Shown piece after piece: positions 33,271 to 41,582 of a stretch of 48,931 bases of DNA; position 1 is the first letter of the stretch, and every line of letters begins with the position of its first letter. This DNA comes from Prevotellaceae bacterium UBA2744 (lineage in GTDB: Bacteria; Bacteroidota; Bacteroidia; Bacteroidales; Bacteroidaceae), in NCBI GenBank assembly GCA_002353575.1, contig DEJQ01000022.1:75788-124718 (forward strand), read 5' to 3'. Below the pieces are notes generated by a model. That model saw nothing but the letters and a program-made list of their open reading frames with translations, made no database searches and had not been told where the DNA came from. Position numbers and translations under genes: made by a program.

Positions 33271-34249
33271 CTCTGATTTCCTTCCACCGTACTTCGAGCA
33301 GTACTGTCTGTCCGTCAGCCAGTTGTAACTCGTATTCGCCTTTCTTGCGGTTCGAGTGGTATCCTTTTGCTGTAAGAAGATTCTTCACTTGTGTCTCATT
33401 GAATCCAAGCGGACTGAGTAGTTCATGCAGCACGGTTATTGGCGAAGCACTCTGAGCCAGTCTTTCGCGACTTATCAGCAGAGTGCGGTCGTCGGTCCAG
33501 CGGCTACAGCGTTTCTTCTCCCTTTCTACCCAGTTTTCGTATATTCGTATCATCTCTGCAACGTTCTGCATCGTGTCGCACAGATTATCCACCACACCCT
33601 TGTTTATGTTCTTCAGAATGGGCATTACGTCGAGTCGCATTTTGTTGCGCGATACATCATTTTTCAGGTTGCTTGAGTCCGTCACCCACTGTTCTCCGCT
33701 GTCGTGCAGATAGTCTATGATGTCCTGTCTGCCCACGCAGAGCAAGGGGCGTACCACTTTGCATCCCTGCCTGTTCGTGCTCACTGGTTTTATGCCGCCC
33801 AGCCCCCTGATACCGGTCTTTCTCACGCAGTTGAGAAGAAATGTCTCTGCATTGTCGTCCTTATGGTGTCCCACAGCTACTGCAGTGCAGCTCTCCTCGT
33901 CGATGACCTGCCTAAAGAAATCGTATCTCAGTTCTCTGGCGGCAACCTCGATGCTCACCGTCTTTTCTCGTGCATAGGCGGTGGTGTCGAAATCGGTCAG
34001 ACGCAGTTTTACGTCCATTCTCTTGCAGAGATTCCTTACGAACTCCTCGTCCCTCATGCTTTCCTCGCCTCTAAGGTGGAAATTGCAGTGTGCGGCCACT
34101 ATCTGGTAGCCCAGTGCCCTTAGAATGAGCAGCAGGCAGACGGAGTCGGCTCCGCCACTCAGTGCTACGACCAGTTTGTCGCCTGCCAACAGCATTCTCT
34201 CAGTCTCGATATACCGCCTTATGGTGTCTCTGAATGTCTTGGCCTTCAT
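33257..34249 (-). CDS. tilS: tRNA(Ile)-lysidine synthase, short form
   Basis: 330 residues. TilS converts the wobble C of tRNA-Ile(CAU) to lysidine using ATP, an essential step. The PP-loop is LVVALSGGADSVCLLLIL; VAAHCNFHLRGEES, AVGHHKDDNAETFL and RNKMRLDVMP are family motifs. Bacteroidetes TilS proteins are usually near 430 residues with an extra C-terminal domain; here the protein stops after the middle domain, so that domain is missing or reduced. The stop overlaps the convergent PAP2 gene by 14 bases. The catalytic part is intact. Confidence 0.92.
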   Translation of the reverse strand: MKAKTFRDTIRRYIETERMLLAGDKLVVALSGGADSVCLLLILRALGYQIVAAHCNFHLRGEESMRDEEFVRNLCKRMDVKLRLTDFDTTAYAREKTVSIEVAARELRYDFFRQVIDEESCTAVAVGHHKDDNAETFLLNCVRKTGIRGLGGIKPVSTNRQGCKVVRPLLCVGRQDIIDYLHDSGEQWVTDSSNLKNDVSRNKMRLDVMPILKNINKGVVDNLCDTMQNVAEMIRIYENWVEREKKRCSRWTDDRTLLISRERLAQSASPITVLHELLSPLGFNETQVKNLLTAKGYHSNRKKGEYELQLADGQTVLLEVRWKEIRVSIP

Positions 34250-34260
34250 TCTCGGCTATA

Positions 34261-35328
34261 TTATTTTTTCTGAAAAACAATGTCATAGACGGCTTTTCGC
34301 TTATAATCCTTATCGAAGAGCAGAGGCTGGTTCTCCGCCCCCAACCACGAGTCTCGGTCGGACAGATTCCAGAATGTCACGCAGTCGATAATGTCGGCAT
34401 TCTTTCTGAGTGCACGGAAAATGGCTGCGTATCGTTCCTGCTGCTTAGCCTTGATCTTCTCGTCCGTGTCGCTTGCATTCTTGCTGAACTGAAGGCTGCC
34501 TCCCATCTCGCGGTTAGCTCTTACATCCAGTTCCGTTACGTGCAGGTGGTTTACCACTGACCTGTACTTTTCAATTGCGTCCTCTATCTCCTGCTGCGAC
34601 GGACCATAGATATTATAATGAGCCTGCATGCCGATTCCGTCGATGGGTACACCGTCAGCCTTCATGGTCTTCACTACTTCGGCTATGCGCTTGCTCTTCA
34701 CCGGATCGCATTCATTATAGTCGTTGTAGAAGAGTAGGGCATTGGGGTCTGCCTTCCTGGCGGCCTTGAAAGCCTCGCGGATGAAGTCGTCGCCTGCAAT
34801 CTTGTAGAGTCGCGATTGGCGGAAGTGGTTCTCTGCCTTCGGATCGTCGGTGATAGCTTCGTTCACCACATCCCAGCAATATACCACGTCCTTATATCTT
34901 TTTACGATAGTCTTAATGTGCTTGCGCAGGCGTTTCAGTAGAGTCTTCTTATCTACCTCCTTGCCGTTTTTGTCTGTGTATATCCACTCGCCAATCTGAT
35001 TGTGCCATACCAGACAGTGTCCTCTCAGCTTTATGCCGTGCTCACGGCAGAAATTCGCTATTCGGTCGGCATTCGTCCAGTTATACTTCCCCTCAGCAGG
35101 TTCCGTCGGCTGCGGTTTCATGTCGTTCTCAGCCGTGATGCTGTTGAACTCCTCACATATCAAAGCTGCCTGCATCGGGTCTGTAATGTTCCGCTGGTTC
35201 ACAGCCACACCAATCAGAAACTCGTCCTGGTAGGCATCCTTCAGTCCTTCGGCATGTAATGTCGCAGCACCAGCTGTCAGCAGGAGTCCTGCAACAGTTA
35301 TAACTTTTCTGAAATCCATGTTCTTCAT
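34261..35328 (-). CDS. GH10 endo-1,4-beta-xylanase
   Basis: 355 residues: a signal peptide (cleavage near LHA-EG) and a single GH10 TIM barrel. It has FNSITAENDMKPQPTEP, LRGHCLVWHNQ, WDVVNEAI with acid/base E157, QAHYNIYGPS, HVTELDVR with nucleophile E266, and FWNLSDRDSWLG. All are typical of xylan-cleaving GH10 enzymes. No lipobox, so periplasmic or secreted. Start MKNM is used; MDFRKV three codons on is an alternative. No xylan SusC/D genes lie nearby, so it appears to be a stand-alone gene. Its own promoter lies upstream. Confidence 0.96.
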   Translation of the reverse strand: MKNMDFRKVITVAGLLLTAGAATLHAEGLKDAYQDEFLIGVAVNQRNITDPMQAALICEEFNSITAENDMKPQPTEPAEGKYNWTNADRIANFCREHGIKLRGHCLVWHNQIGEWIYTDKNGKEVDKKTLLKRLRKHIKTIVKRYKDVVYCWDVVNEAITDDPKAENHFRQSRLYKIAGDDFIREAFKAARKADPNALLFYNDYNECDPVKSKRIAEVVKTMKADGVPIDGIGMQAHYNIYGPSQQEIEDAIEKYRSVVNHLHVTELDVRANREMGGSLQFSKNASDTDEKIKAKQQERYAAIFRALRKNADIIDCVTFWNLSDRDSWLGAENQPLLFDKDYKRKAVYDIVFQKK

Positions 35329-35354
35329 ATCTTATGGTTTAGGTTCGTTCAGCG

Positions 35355-35362
35355 CAAAGGTA
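35355..35362 (-). promoter_or_regulatory. -7 box of the GH10 gene
   Basis: CAAAGGTA on the plus strand is TACCTTTG read toward the GH10 gene, 27 nt before its ATG; an A-rich CAAAAA about 23 nt further upstream may be the -33 element. Confidence 0.55.
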
Positions 35363-35442
35363 ATGAATAATCTGTTATAAAGATGCAAAAACTTCGTATT
35401 ACGACAAAAATATCTGCAAAAGTGAAAAAAATCCTATTTCTG

Positions 35443-35475
35443 TTTTTGTTTTTCAATTAAAAACGCTTACCTTTG
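35443..35475 (+). promoter_or_regulatory. Promoter of tRNA-Cys
   Basis: TTTTTG at 35443-35448 and TACCTTTG at 35468-35475 are 19 nt apart, an ideal Bacteroidetes promoter, with the tRNA starting 18 nt after the -7 box. Confidence 0.8.
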
Positions 35476-35493
35476 CACCCGCATTTCGGAAAT

Positions 35494-35568
35494 GGTGCCT
35501 TGGATGAGTGGCTTAGTCACCGGTCTGCAAAACCGTTTACACCCGTTCGAATCGGGTAGGCACCTCCA
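35494..35568 (+). tRNA. tRNA-Cys(GCA)
   Basis: Acceptor GGTGCCT/AGGCACC with discriminator T and an encoded CCA. The anticodon loop is CTGCAAA (GCA) on a stem closed by four good pairs and one mismatch, and the T arm is CCCG-TTCGAAT-CGGG. The small variable region and GCA anticodon identify Cys. Confidence 0.93.
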
Positions 35569-35580
35569 AAAAATAATCGA

Positions 35581-35622
35581 CGGACAACTTCAGATATTTC
35601 ATTGAGGTTGCCCGTTTTTCTT
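35581..35622 (+). terminator. Terminator after tRNA-Cys
   Basis: CGGACAACTTCA pairs with TGAGGTTGCCCG with a single mismatch, followed by two T runs. Confidence 0.8.
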
Positions 35623-35645
35623 TTTTTAAAATATATATGTGCAGG

Positions 35646-35786
35646 TCAGATGATATCTTCGCTGCTATCTATTGAATTTTCGTCATTATCATCAGTCTTG
35701 AGATTTGAATACGCAATCAGATAAGTCTTTGTATTCAATTCAATTACCGCGATGGTTGGTGTGACATATATTTTCTTTATAGTCAT
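35646..35786 (-). CDS. 46-residue peptide of the KKxYxxP type, unknown function
   Basis: A 46-codon frame begins MTIKKIYVTPTIAVIELNTK, continues TYLIAYSN and has an acidic tail (KTDDNDENSIDSSEDII). Prevotella and Bacteroides genomes contain many short proteins of similar design (lysines, Tyr, Pro, a Val/Ile-rich strand, then a hydrophobic spot and Ser), usually annotated hypothetical; this recollection is not a database result. It lies 33 nt downstream of the truncated secreted protein on the same strand, so both may share a transcript. No signal peptide. Too short for many gene callers. Confidence 0.5.
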   Translation of the reverse strand: MTIKKIYVTPTIAVIELNTKTYLIAYSNLKTDDNDENSIDSSEDII

Positions 35787-35819
35787 GATGCTTAAAATGT
35801 CTATAGTTGAAAAGATGAT

Positions 35820-36746
35820 CTAGTGTGCAAGGTATTTCTTTCCATTTTTGATATATATGTGGCCGCTGACAGGTTTGCTGATGCGTTGCCCCTGTAAGTT
35901 GTATATGGCATCAGAGTCTGTATCATTGGCTGTCGGCTTTATTTTACTAAAGGCAGTCGTTTCACTCTTGTTCAAGTCAAAATTATAAAAACCACGAACA
36001 TTTGAACTGCCGCTCTTTATTTTCAGGTACGCTTTGTCTTTTGGTATTTTCACTCCGGCATTTACCTTGTAGAATCCTACACCGGGGGCTTTCTTTGCTA
36101 TAGCATAATAGGTGTATTCGTCGACTGGCACAATCAGTCCCTCGTCACCAGGAGTCAGCAGCATATTTTGACTGACGTCATTTGCTTCGGCTGTTGTTGA
36201 AGGAATGCCATAAGTATATGATTCCATGCCTCCCATATTGGGCACCATTAGAATGACTGGTGTGTTTTCTGTGGCTATTTCTACTTTATTCAGGGTCAGT
36301 TCGCCCGTAGTCTCGTTTCTCGCCGTTACGATATATGCCTCCAAATCGTTGATACGACTATACTCAAGGCACTTACTGCTACAGAAGGTAGTCCATCCAA
36401 TGTTGTCGCCTAAGTGTTTGATGGTGACAGCAGCCCGTCCTGTACGTGTGATTGATTGTACATTTACTTCGATAGGTGATTCTTGGGTGCCAGCACCTAA
36501 CATAAGGGTAGCACTTAAACAGTTTCTCGTAATGTCAGTAGGTTTTATCTCTACAGTAGCTGTATAAGTGCCATCGCCATTAGCCACAAAACGTGGTGTG
36601 TTCGAACTTTCGCTATTATAGATGTAATATATATTGCGATATACATCATTGCTCCATTTGGCAGTCTCTGTTTCAAAAATGCGCAATTGAATAGGTGCTG
36701 AACTGGAGATGTCAGAACTCAGCGTGATGGTATATACCGAAGTCAA
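35820..36746 (-). pseudogene. C-terminal part of a secreted protein, 5' end missing
   Basis: The open frame gives about 308 residues starting only at a TTG (VYTITLSSDIS) with no signal peptide; the frame is closed by a stop just upstream. The content looks secreted: a carbohydrate-binding-like first ~110 residues (YNSESSNTPRFVANGDGTYT), then GWTTFCSSKCLEYS and AYIVTARNETTGELTLNKVE, and a sorting-type end (AIYNLQGQRISKPVSGHIYI, then KNGKKYLAH). The same kind of tail ends the secreted protein of the fructan locus. A true exported protein would need a leader, so this is most likely a truncated gene; a nearby out-of-frame ATG reads only MINYY. It could still be expressed inside the cell. Confidence 0.55.
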
Positions 36747-36804
36747 TAATAGTTAATCATGCTACTTTAACAAAAATGTGTGCAAAGTAGTGGTTTTTAT
36801 TTAT

Positions 36805-36826
36805 ATTTCAAATTTAAATTTGAAAT
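36805..36826. repeat. 22-bp perfect AT-only palindrome
   Basis: ATTTCAAATTT is followed directly by its exact reverse complement AAATTTGAAAT. It lies between the AlkZ-related gene and the truncated secreted gene on the same strand. There is little GC and no loop, so it is more like an operator than an intrinsic terminator. Confidence 0.6.
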
Positions 36827-36883
36827 TTGAATAAGTTTCCTCTTGTTATGTCGGTTGGTATATCCTTCGGCGTCTTATATTGA

Positions 36884-37606
36884 TTACTTCAGCATCTTCT
36901 TCAGTTGTTTCTCATTGGCGTGTGGCAGCAGCGCTCTGAGGTGACTCATCATTTTCTCGTACGACTCTTCCGGAGTGAATCCCGAGGTGCATGCCTCACG
37001 CCCCATCAGCAGTTCGGGAGTTGTCAGCAGCGACCATCCGAACCCGTACTCTTTGCCGTGCTTGTCGCGTGGATATACGAAATCCTTCGTCACTATGTAA
37101 CAGCCCATCTGCATCTTGTTCACGTAGCTGTCGAAGCGTCCGCGCATCTTTGGTCCGGTCATTCCGCATTCCGCTCTCAGTTCGCGAGCTATCATGCTGC
37201 CGTGCTCTGCCAACGTAGCCAGGATTATTTCTTCAATGCTGCCCTCCTCGGGACGCGTGTACTGACTGCGGCGCCAGTTGCAGAAGTCCGCCCACCACTT
37301 GCGACTTATGAACCCTGCCTTGCCGGCGAAGAACTTACCATACACGCAGTTGCCTTCCGTCACCACCGAACTCTTCCATTCCCACAGAGGCCATTCCCAC
37401 GAGCCGTCGGGAAACTGCAGAAACCTGCATTCCTCAGCCAGCAACCCCTCTGCGCTGTATCCTGCTATGCCGCTGTCGAGTAGGGGCAGGAATCCCACTT
37501 GCTGAATACACTCTATCAGTTCCGGGCATGAGTGAATCTCAAACTGTGTATCCCGTCCATTCATCTTGTCTTGTATTCTTTGAAAATAATCCTTTAGCGA
37601 TCTCAT
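36884..37606 (-). CDS. AlkZ-related winged-helix protein
   Basis: 240 residues, soluble, rich in Trp in the first half (FPDGSWEWPLWEWKSSVV; ISRKWWADFCNWRRSQ). ARELRAECGMTGPKMRGRFD looks like a winged-helix segment and is followed by MQMGCYIVTKDFVYP and YGFGWSLLTTPE. The design resembles AlkZ-related proteins of Bacteroidetes (relatives of winged-helix DNA glycosylases), but the catalytic QXQ motif of AlkZ was not found, so DNA repair activity is doubtful. It has its own promoter and no operon partner. Confidence 0.6.
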   Translation of the reverse strand: MRSLKDYFQRIQDKMNGRDTQFEIHSCPELIECIQQVGFLPLLDSGIAGYSAEGLLAEECRFLQFPDGSWEWPLWEWKSSVVTEGNCVYGKFFAGKAGFISRKWWADFCNWRRSQYTRPEEGSIEEIILATLAEHGSMIARELRAECGMTGPKMRGRFDSYVNKMQMGCYIVTKDFVYPRDKHGKEYGFGWSLLTTPELLMGREACTSGFTPEESYEKMMSHLRALLPHANEKQLKKMLK

Positions 37607-37647
37607 ATATGTGCTCTTCTTTCGTTTGCGTTTGTTTTTTTACAATG

Positions 37648-37655
37648 CAAAGGTA
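37648..37655 (-). promoter_or_regulatory. -7 box of the AlkZ-related gene
   Basis: CAAAGGTA is TACCTTTG on the minus strand, 41 nt before the ATG, with CAA (TTG on the minus strand) 20 nt further upstream. Confidence 0.6.
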
Positions 37656-37773
37656 CGACAGAGAGAGAGAGGGTGCAATAGATTTGTGAATTTATTTCGT
37701 ATTTTCTTTAATTGTTGAAAATTTCGTTTCGGTGCGCCTGCTGATTTTTGATTCTTTCTGATATGATTCTTTA

Positions 37774-37809
37774 TTTTTGAAAGAGTTTGCTGACAAATTA
37801 GTATCTTTG
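37774..37809 (+). promoter_or_regulatory. Promoter of the nucleoside-hydrolase-like gene
   Basis: TTTTTG at 37774-37779 and TATCTTTG at 37802-37809 are 22 nt apart and lie 35 nt before the ATG. menA and ubiE may be read from the same promoter. Confidence 0.65.
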
Positions 37810-37844
37810 CACGAGAATGTTGTCGATTTAATATTTTTATAATT

Positions 37845-38918
37845 ATGATTCGTTTACGATTGAAAGAGGTTCTTAGTTGTCGGCTTGCTGTCATTGTTCT
37901 GATTTGTAGTGTGTTTGTGCTGCTTGCCTGTTCATGTGATGATGGAAAAGAAAACGAAAAAGCTGAATATGTAGGAGAACCGCTAATCATCCTTGATGTC
38001 GATATCGGTTCATCGACCGATGATTTGTTAGCTATGGAAATGGCATATTATTATCATAAGGCTGGGCGCTGTAAGTTGCTGGGTATTGTGGTTGACCGCG
38101 AGGGCGAAGACTATGCCGCTTGTGCCGATGTGATGAATACTTATTACGGGTTTGACAGTTTGCCTATCGGACTGGAGCGGGATGGAATCAAGAACCCGCC
38201 GGTATTTACCGACTACCGTCATATTGCCGACTTGACTGGTGTGGATGGGCAGCCTGTGTTCAAAAAGAGCATTGAGGATTATGGAGATTTGCCAGATGGT
38301 TGGAAACTATATCGTAAGCTGCTGGCTGCACAGCCTGATCATTCTGTAAGTATCTGCTCGCTTGGCTTCTGCACCTGTCTGGCACATCTGTTGGAGTCAC
38401 AGGGCGATGAACTGTCGCCGTTCACAGGTGTAGAATTGGTAAGGCAGAAGGTGAAGTGTCTTTACATAATGGCGGGTATTTTCACTTCATCGGAAGAGCC
38501 TGAATATAATTTTATCCAGGGCGTCACGTATGCCCAGACGTTATTCAGGCTGTGGCCCATGGATGTTGATGTTGTGTATTCTCCCATGGAAGTAGGAAAC
38601 GATATTGAGTATTTGAAGCCGGACGTGCTTGCCGATCTTGACTGGACTGAGAACCACCCGCTGAAGTACATTTATGAAAATCTTTACGATGTAAACGGCG
38701 GGCAGAAAATGTGGGATCCGCTGGTTGTCATTCAGGCTGTTGAGGGTGATGACGAATTCTCGCTCTCTCCACGCGGATTTGTCACTCTTACATCAGAGAC
38801 TGCCACCGTCTTTAGAGAAGATGCTGTAGGCAACAGTCGCTATCAGAAAACAGTGTCGGACGAGTGGGTAACGAAGATGCTTAAGAAAATCCGCAAGGTC
38901 AATAAATGGAAGATATAA
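37845..38918 (+). CDS. Nucleoside-hydrolase-like lipoprotein
   Basis: 357 residues. The leader ends in LLACSCDD (lipobox). LIILDVDIGSSTDDLLAM is the metal-binding N-terminal motif of the inosine-uridine nucleoside hydrolase family in the form seen in secreted Bacteroidetes members, and HSVSICSLGFCTCLAHLLES and VKCLYIMAG fit the core fold. Near the end MWDPLVVIQA contains an Asp that matches the late Ca-binding Asp. It probably splits nucleosides or a related N-glycoside in the periplasm. Its last 13 bases overlap the start of menA. Confidence 0.8.
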   Translation: MIRLRLKEVLSCRLAVIVLICSVFVLLACSCDDGKENEKAEYVGEPLIILDVDIGSSTDDLLAMEMAYYYHKAGRCKLLGIVVDREGEDYAACADVMNTYYGFDSLPIGLERDGIKNPPVFTDYRHIADLTGVDGQPVFKKSIEDYGDLPDGWKLYRKLLAAQPDHSVSICSLGFCTCLAHLLESQGDELSPFTGVELVRQKVKCLYIMAGIFTSSEEPEYNFIQGVTYAQTLFRLWPMDVDVVYSPMEVGNDIEYLKPDVLADLDWTENHPLKYIYENLYDVNGGQKMWDPLVVIQAVEGDDEFSLSPRGFVTLTSETATVFREDAVGNSRYQKTVSDEWVTKMLKKIRKVNKWKI

Positions 38919-39796
38919 GAAGAAACTCTGTAAGGGCTTGGGTGCTGGCTGCAAGACCCAAGACGCTGACTGGGGCTGCAGTACCCGTAATGATAGGGCT
39001 GGCGATGGCATTGGCAGATAGTGGAGGCTCGATAAACTGGGTGCCGGCAGTGTTGTGTCTGCTGTTTGCATTCGTGATGCAGGTGGATGCTAATTTTGTG
39101 AATGATTATTTCGATTTTGTGCGAGGCAACGATGATGCTGCCACCCGACTCGGACCGCTGAGAGCCTGTACTCAGGGCTGGGTGAGTGCCAAGGCTATGA
39201 AGTGTGCGATAGGACTGACAACCTGTCTGGCCGGATGTATCGGACTGCCTCTGGTATGCTACGGTGGTGGCGATATGGTGTATGTGGGATTGCTCTGTGT
39301 GCTGTTCTGCTTCCTTTATACCACACATCTGTCATATGTGGGAATGGGCGACCTGCTGGTACTGGTGTTCTTCGGTATCGTGCCAGTCTGTGCGAGTTAT
39401 TATTTGCAGATGGGAAGTGGAAACTGGCAGGTGGTCGTAGCATCGCTGGCTTGTGGACTGGTGGTCGATTGTCTGCTGCTTGTGAACAACTACCGCGACA
39501 GGGATAATGACCGTAAGTCAGGAAAGAACACGCTGGTGGTGAAGTTGGGAGCAGGGGCTGCGGAATGGCTCTATCTGGCTTTCGGAGTGGATGCCGTGGC
39601 AGCTGGAGTAGTGCATCTGACAAGCGGACACCCGTCTGCTGCGATGCTGCCTTTGATATATCTGTTGCTGCATATACAGACCTGGAAAAAGATGTGCCGC
39701 ATAAACAGAGGACGGCAATTGAACGAATGTCTGGGCGAGACGGCTCGTAACATCTTTATTTACGGACTGACTCTCAGCATCGGATTTTTAGTGTAG
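38906..39796 (+). CDS. menA: 1,4-dihydroxy-2-naphthoate polyprenyltransferase
   Basis: 296 residues, about nine membrane helices, UbiA superfamily. It joins the polyprenyl chain to DHNA in menaquinone synthesis. ARPKTLTGAAVPVMIGLAMA is the usual MenA start, NDYFDFVRGNDD (from N66) the first Asp-rich motif, and VNNYRDRDNDRKSGKNTL the second. The ATG overlaps the preceding gene by 13 bases. ubiE/menG, the next step, follows after 31 nt. Confidence 0.94.
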   Translation: MEDIRRNSVRAWVLAARPKTLTGAAVPVMIGLAMALADSGGSINWVPAVLCLLFAFVMQVDANFVNDYFDFVRGNDDAATRLGPLRACTQGWVSAKAMKCAIGLTTCLAGCIGLPLVCYGGGDMVYVGLLCVLFCFLYTTHLSYVGMGDLLVLVFFGIVPVCASYYLQMGSGNWQVVVASLACGLVVDCLLLVNNYRDRDNDRKSGKNTLVVKLGAGAAEWLYLAFGVDAVAAGVVHLTSGHPSAAMLPLIYLLLHIQTWKKMCRINRGRQLNECLGETARNIFIYGLTLSIGFLV

Positions 39797-39827
39797 CAAA
39801 TCATTATGCATTAAAGGATTGTAAATC

Positions 39828-40562
39828 ATGCATTACGGTCAGGAATTGATTAAACCATACGAAGAGGGCGACAAGACGGCTCAGGTGGAGCGGATGTTCG
39901 ACAATATAGCTCCTGCATACGATGTACTGAACCACAGACTGTCGTGGAATATAGACAGAATGTGGAGACGGAAGGCTATACTGCAGCTTAAACCCTATAA
40001 TCCGCGTGTTATACTCGATATTGCTACGGGTACGGGCGATTTTGCTATCATGGCGGCTGAGATGCTACAGCCGGAGCGGCTGGTCGGTGCAGACATCTCG
40101 GAAGGTATGATGGAGATAGGCAGAAAGAAAGTGGCCGAGAGGGGAATGGAGAATGTAATTTCGTTCGACAGGGAAGACTGCACGTCATTAAGTTACAGTG
40201 AGGGTACGTTCGATGCTGTTATGGCTGCTTTTGGAATCAGAAACTTTGCAAATCTGGAACGGGGGCTGGGCGAGATGTATAGGGTGATGAAGCAGAACGG
40301 ATACCTGAGTATCGTAGAACTGACCCGCCCAATGCAATTTCCCATGAAGCAGCTGTTCTACGTGTATTCACATACGTTCCTACCTGTGTATGGGCGACTT
40401 GTGTCGCACGACAGCCGTGCTTATTCTTATCTGACAAAGACCATCGAGGCATTTCCGCAAGGGGAGAAGATGGTGGAGATATTGAAGAAGGTAGGGTTCA
40501 GGGAGGCTTCGTTCCGCAGGCTTACGTTCGGTATATGTACGATTTATCTTGCCAGAAAATAG
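39828..40562 (+). CDS. ubiE: Demethylmenaquinone methyltransferase
   Basis: 244 residues, class I SAM methyltransferase, UbiE/MenG family, final step of menaquinone synthesis. MFDNIAPAYDVLNHRLSWNI is the family N-terminal motif, LDIATGTGDFAIMA the SAM-binding motif I, FDAVMAAFGIRNFANLERGL and SYLTKTIEAFPQGEKM further signatures. Directly downstream of menA, so both are probably co-transcribed. In an organism without ubiquinone the symbol menG is equally valid. Confidence 0.95.
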   Translation: MHYGQELIKPYEEGDKTAQVERMFDNIAPAYDVLNHRLSWNIDRMWRRKAILQLKPYNPRVILDIATGTGDFAIMAAEMLQPERLVGADISEGMMEIGRKKVAERGMENVISFDREDCTSLSYSEGTFDAVMAAFGIRNFANLERGLGEMYRVMKQNGYLSIVELTRPMQFPMKQLFYVYSHTFLPVYGRLVSHDSRAYSYLTKTIEAFPQGEKMVEILKKVGFREASFRRLTFGICTIYLARK

Positions 40563-40572
40563 CAGAATATGC

Positions 40573-41463
40573 TTATTTTTTCAGAAGCGCGTTCTGCAGA
40601 CGAGTTGTGAACTCATAGTTTTTCAGTCCCCATCCGGGAGTGGCAAGCAGCGAGGTGGGCGACTGAGATACGAGTCGCTCGATGATAATGTCATTCCGCA
40701 GGCGAGGCAGGAAGTCGCAGAGCAGCTGGATGTACTCATCGACAGAGAAGAGATGGAAATCGGAAGGACGGCTGAAATATTCGTCTGCCATAAGTGTACC
40801 TTTGATAAGTTGTAATTGGTGGATTTTGAGTGTGGTAACGGGTAGGGTGGAAAGAATGTCGGCTTCGCTGAGAAGCATCTCGCGCGACTCGCCAGGCAAC
40901 CCCAGTATGATATGGATGCCAACGGGAATGCCGGCTGATGCCGTGCGACGTATTGCATCGACACTCTGCTCATGAGTGTGGCCGCGACGTATGCGCTGCA
41001 GGGTCGCGTCATAGACCGATTCGATTCCATACTCAACAATGATGGTATAGCCGCGCTCATGCAGCGACTGCAGGTAGGAGAGTAGGGCTGCTGGCATACA
41101 GTCGGGGCGGGTGCCTATGACCAGTCCGACGATGCCGGCGACGGAGAGCGCCTCTTCATACTTCTCCTGCAATTCGGAGAGTGGGGCATAGGTGTTGGTA
41201 TATGCTTGAAAATATGCTAAATATCGCATGTTCGGATATTTCTGTCGGAAGAATTGTTTGCCTTCCTCCAACTGCTGGCTGATGCTTTTGGCAGGACGAC
41301 AGTAGGCTGGGTTGAAGGTCTGGTTGTTGCAATATGTACATCCGGTAGTGCCCAAAGTGCCGTCGCGATTGGGGCAGGTGAATCCTGCATTGACGGATAT
41401 TTTCTGAGTCTTGTAGCCTGTCAGACTGGTTAGCCAGGGACCATATGAATTGAGTCGTTGCAT
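40573..41463 (-). CDS. YhcC-like radical SAM protein (TIGR01212 type)
   Basis: 296 residues. VNAGFTCPNRDGTLGTTGCT plus YCNN carries the long-spaced cluster motif C-x9-C-x2-C of YhcC-type radical SAM proteins. YFQAYTNTYAPL, GTRPDC, VEYGIESVYDATLQRIRRGH and HIILGLPGESREM are also typical. Substrate is not established. Convergent with ubiE, with about 10 nt between stops. Its own promoter box (TATCTTTG on the minus strand) lies at 41489-41496. Confidence 0.88.
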   Translation of the reverse strand: MQRLNSYGPWLTSLTGYKTQKISVNAGFTCPNRDGTLGTTGCTYCNNQTFNPAYCRPAKSISQQLEEGKQFFRQKYPNMRYLAYFQAYTNTYAPLSELQEKYEEALSVAGIVGLVIGTRPDCMPAALLSYLQSLHERGYTIIVEYGIESVYDATLQRIRRGHTHEQSVDAIRRTASAGIPVGIHIILGLPGESREMLLSEADILSTLPVTTLKIHQLQLIKGTLMADEYFSRPSDFHLFSVDEYIQLLCDFLPRLRNDIIIERLVSQSPTSLLATPGWGLKNYEFTTRLQNALLKK

Positions 41464-41488
41464 TTGTAATTTTGATATTTTCAGATTG

Positions 41489-41496
41489 CAAAGATA
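41489..41496 (-). promoter_or_regulatory. -7 box of the YhcC-like gene
   Basis: CAAAGATA on the plus strand is TATCTTTG on the minus strand, 26 nt before the ATG. Confidence 0.55.
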
Positions 41497-41546
41497 GATG
41501 TTTTGTGGGAATTTAGCGATTTAGATAAAAAAATATTACTTAAAGA

Positions 41547-41576
41547 TTGCCAATTCATAAATAAATCGTACCTTTG
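41547..41576 (+). promoter_or_regulatory. Promoter of the rplM-rpsI operon
   Basis: TTG at 41547-41549 and TACCTTTG at 41569-41576 are exactly 19 nt apart, an ideal pair. The transcript would start near 41583, about 200 nt before the rplM start. Confidence 0.75.
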
Positions 41577-41582
41577 CAAGCC

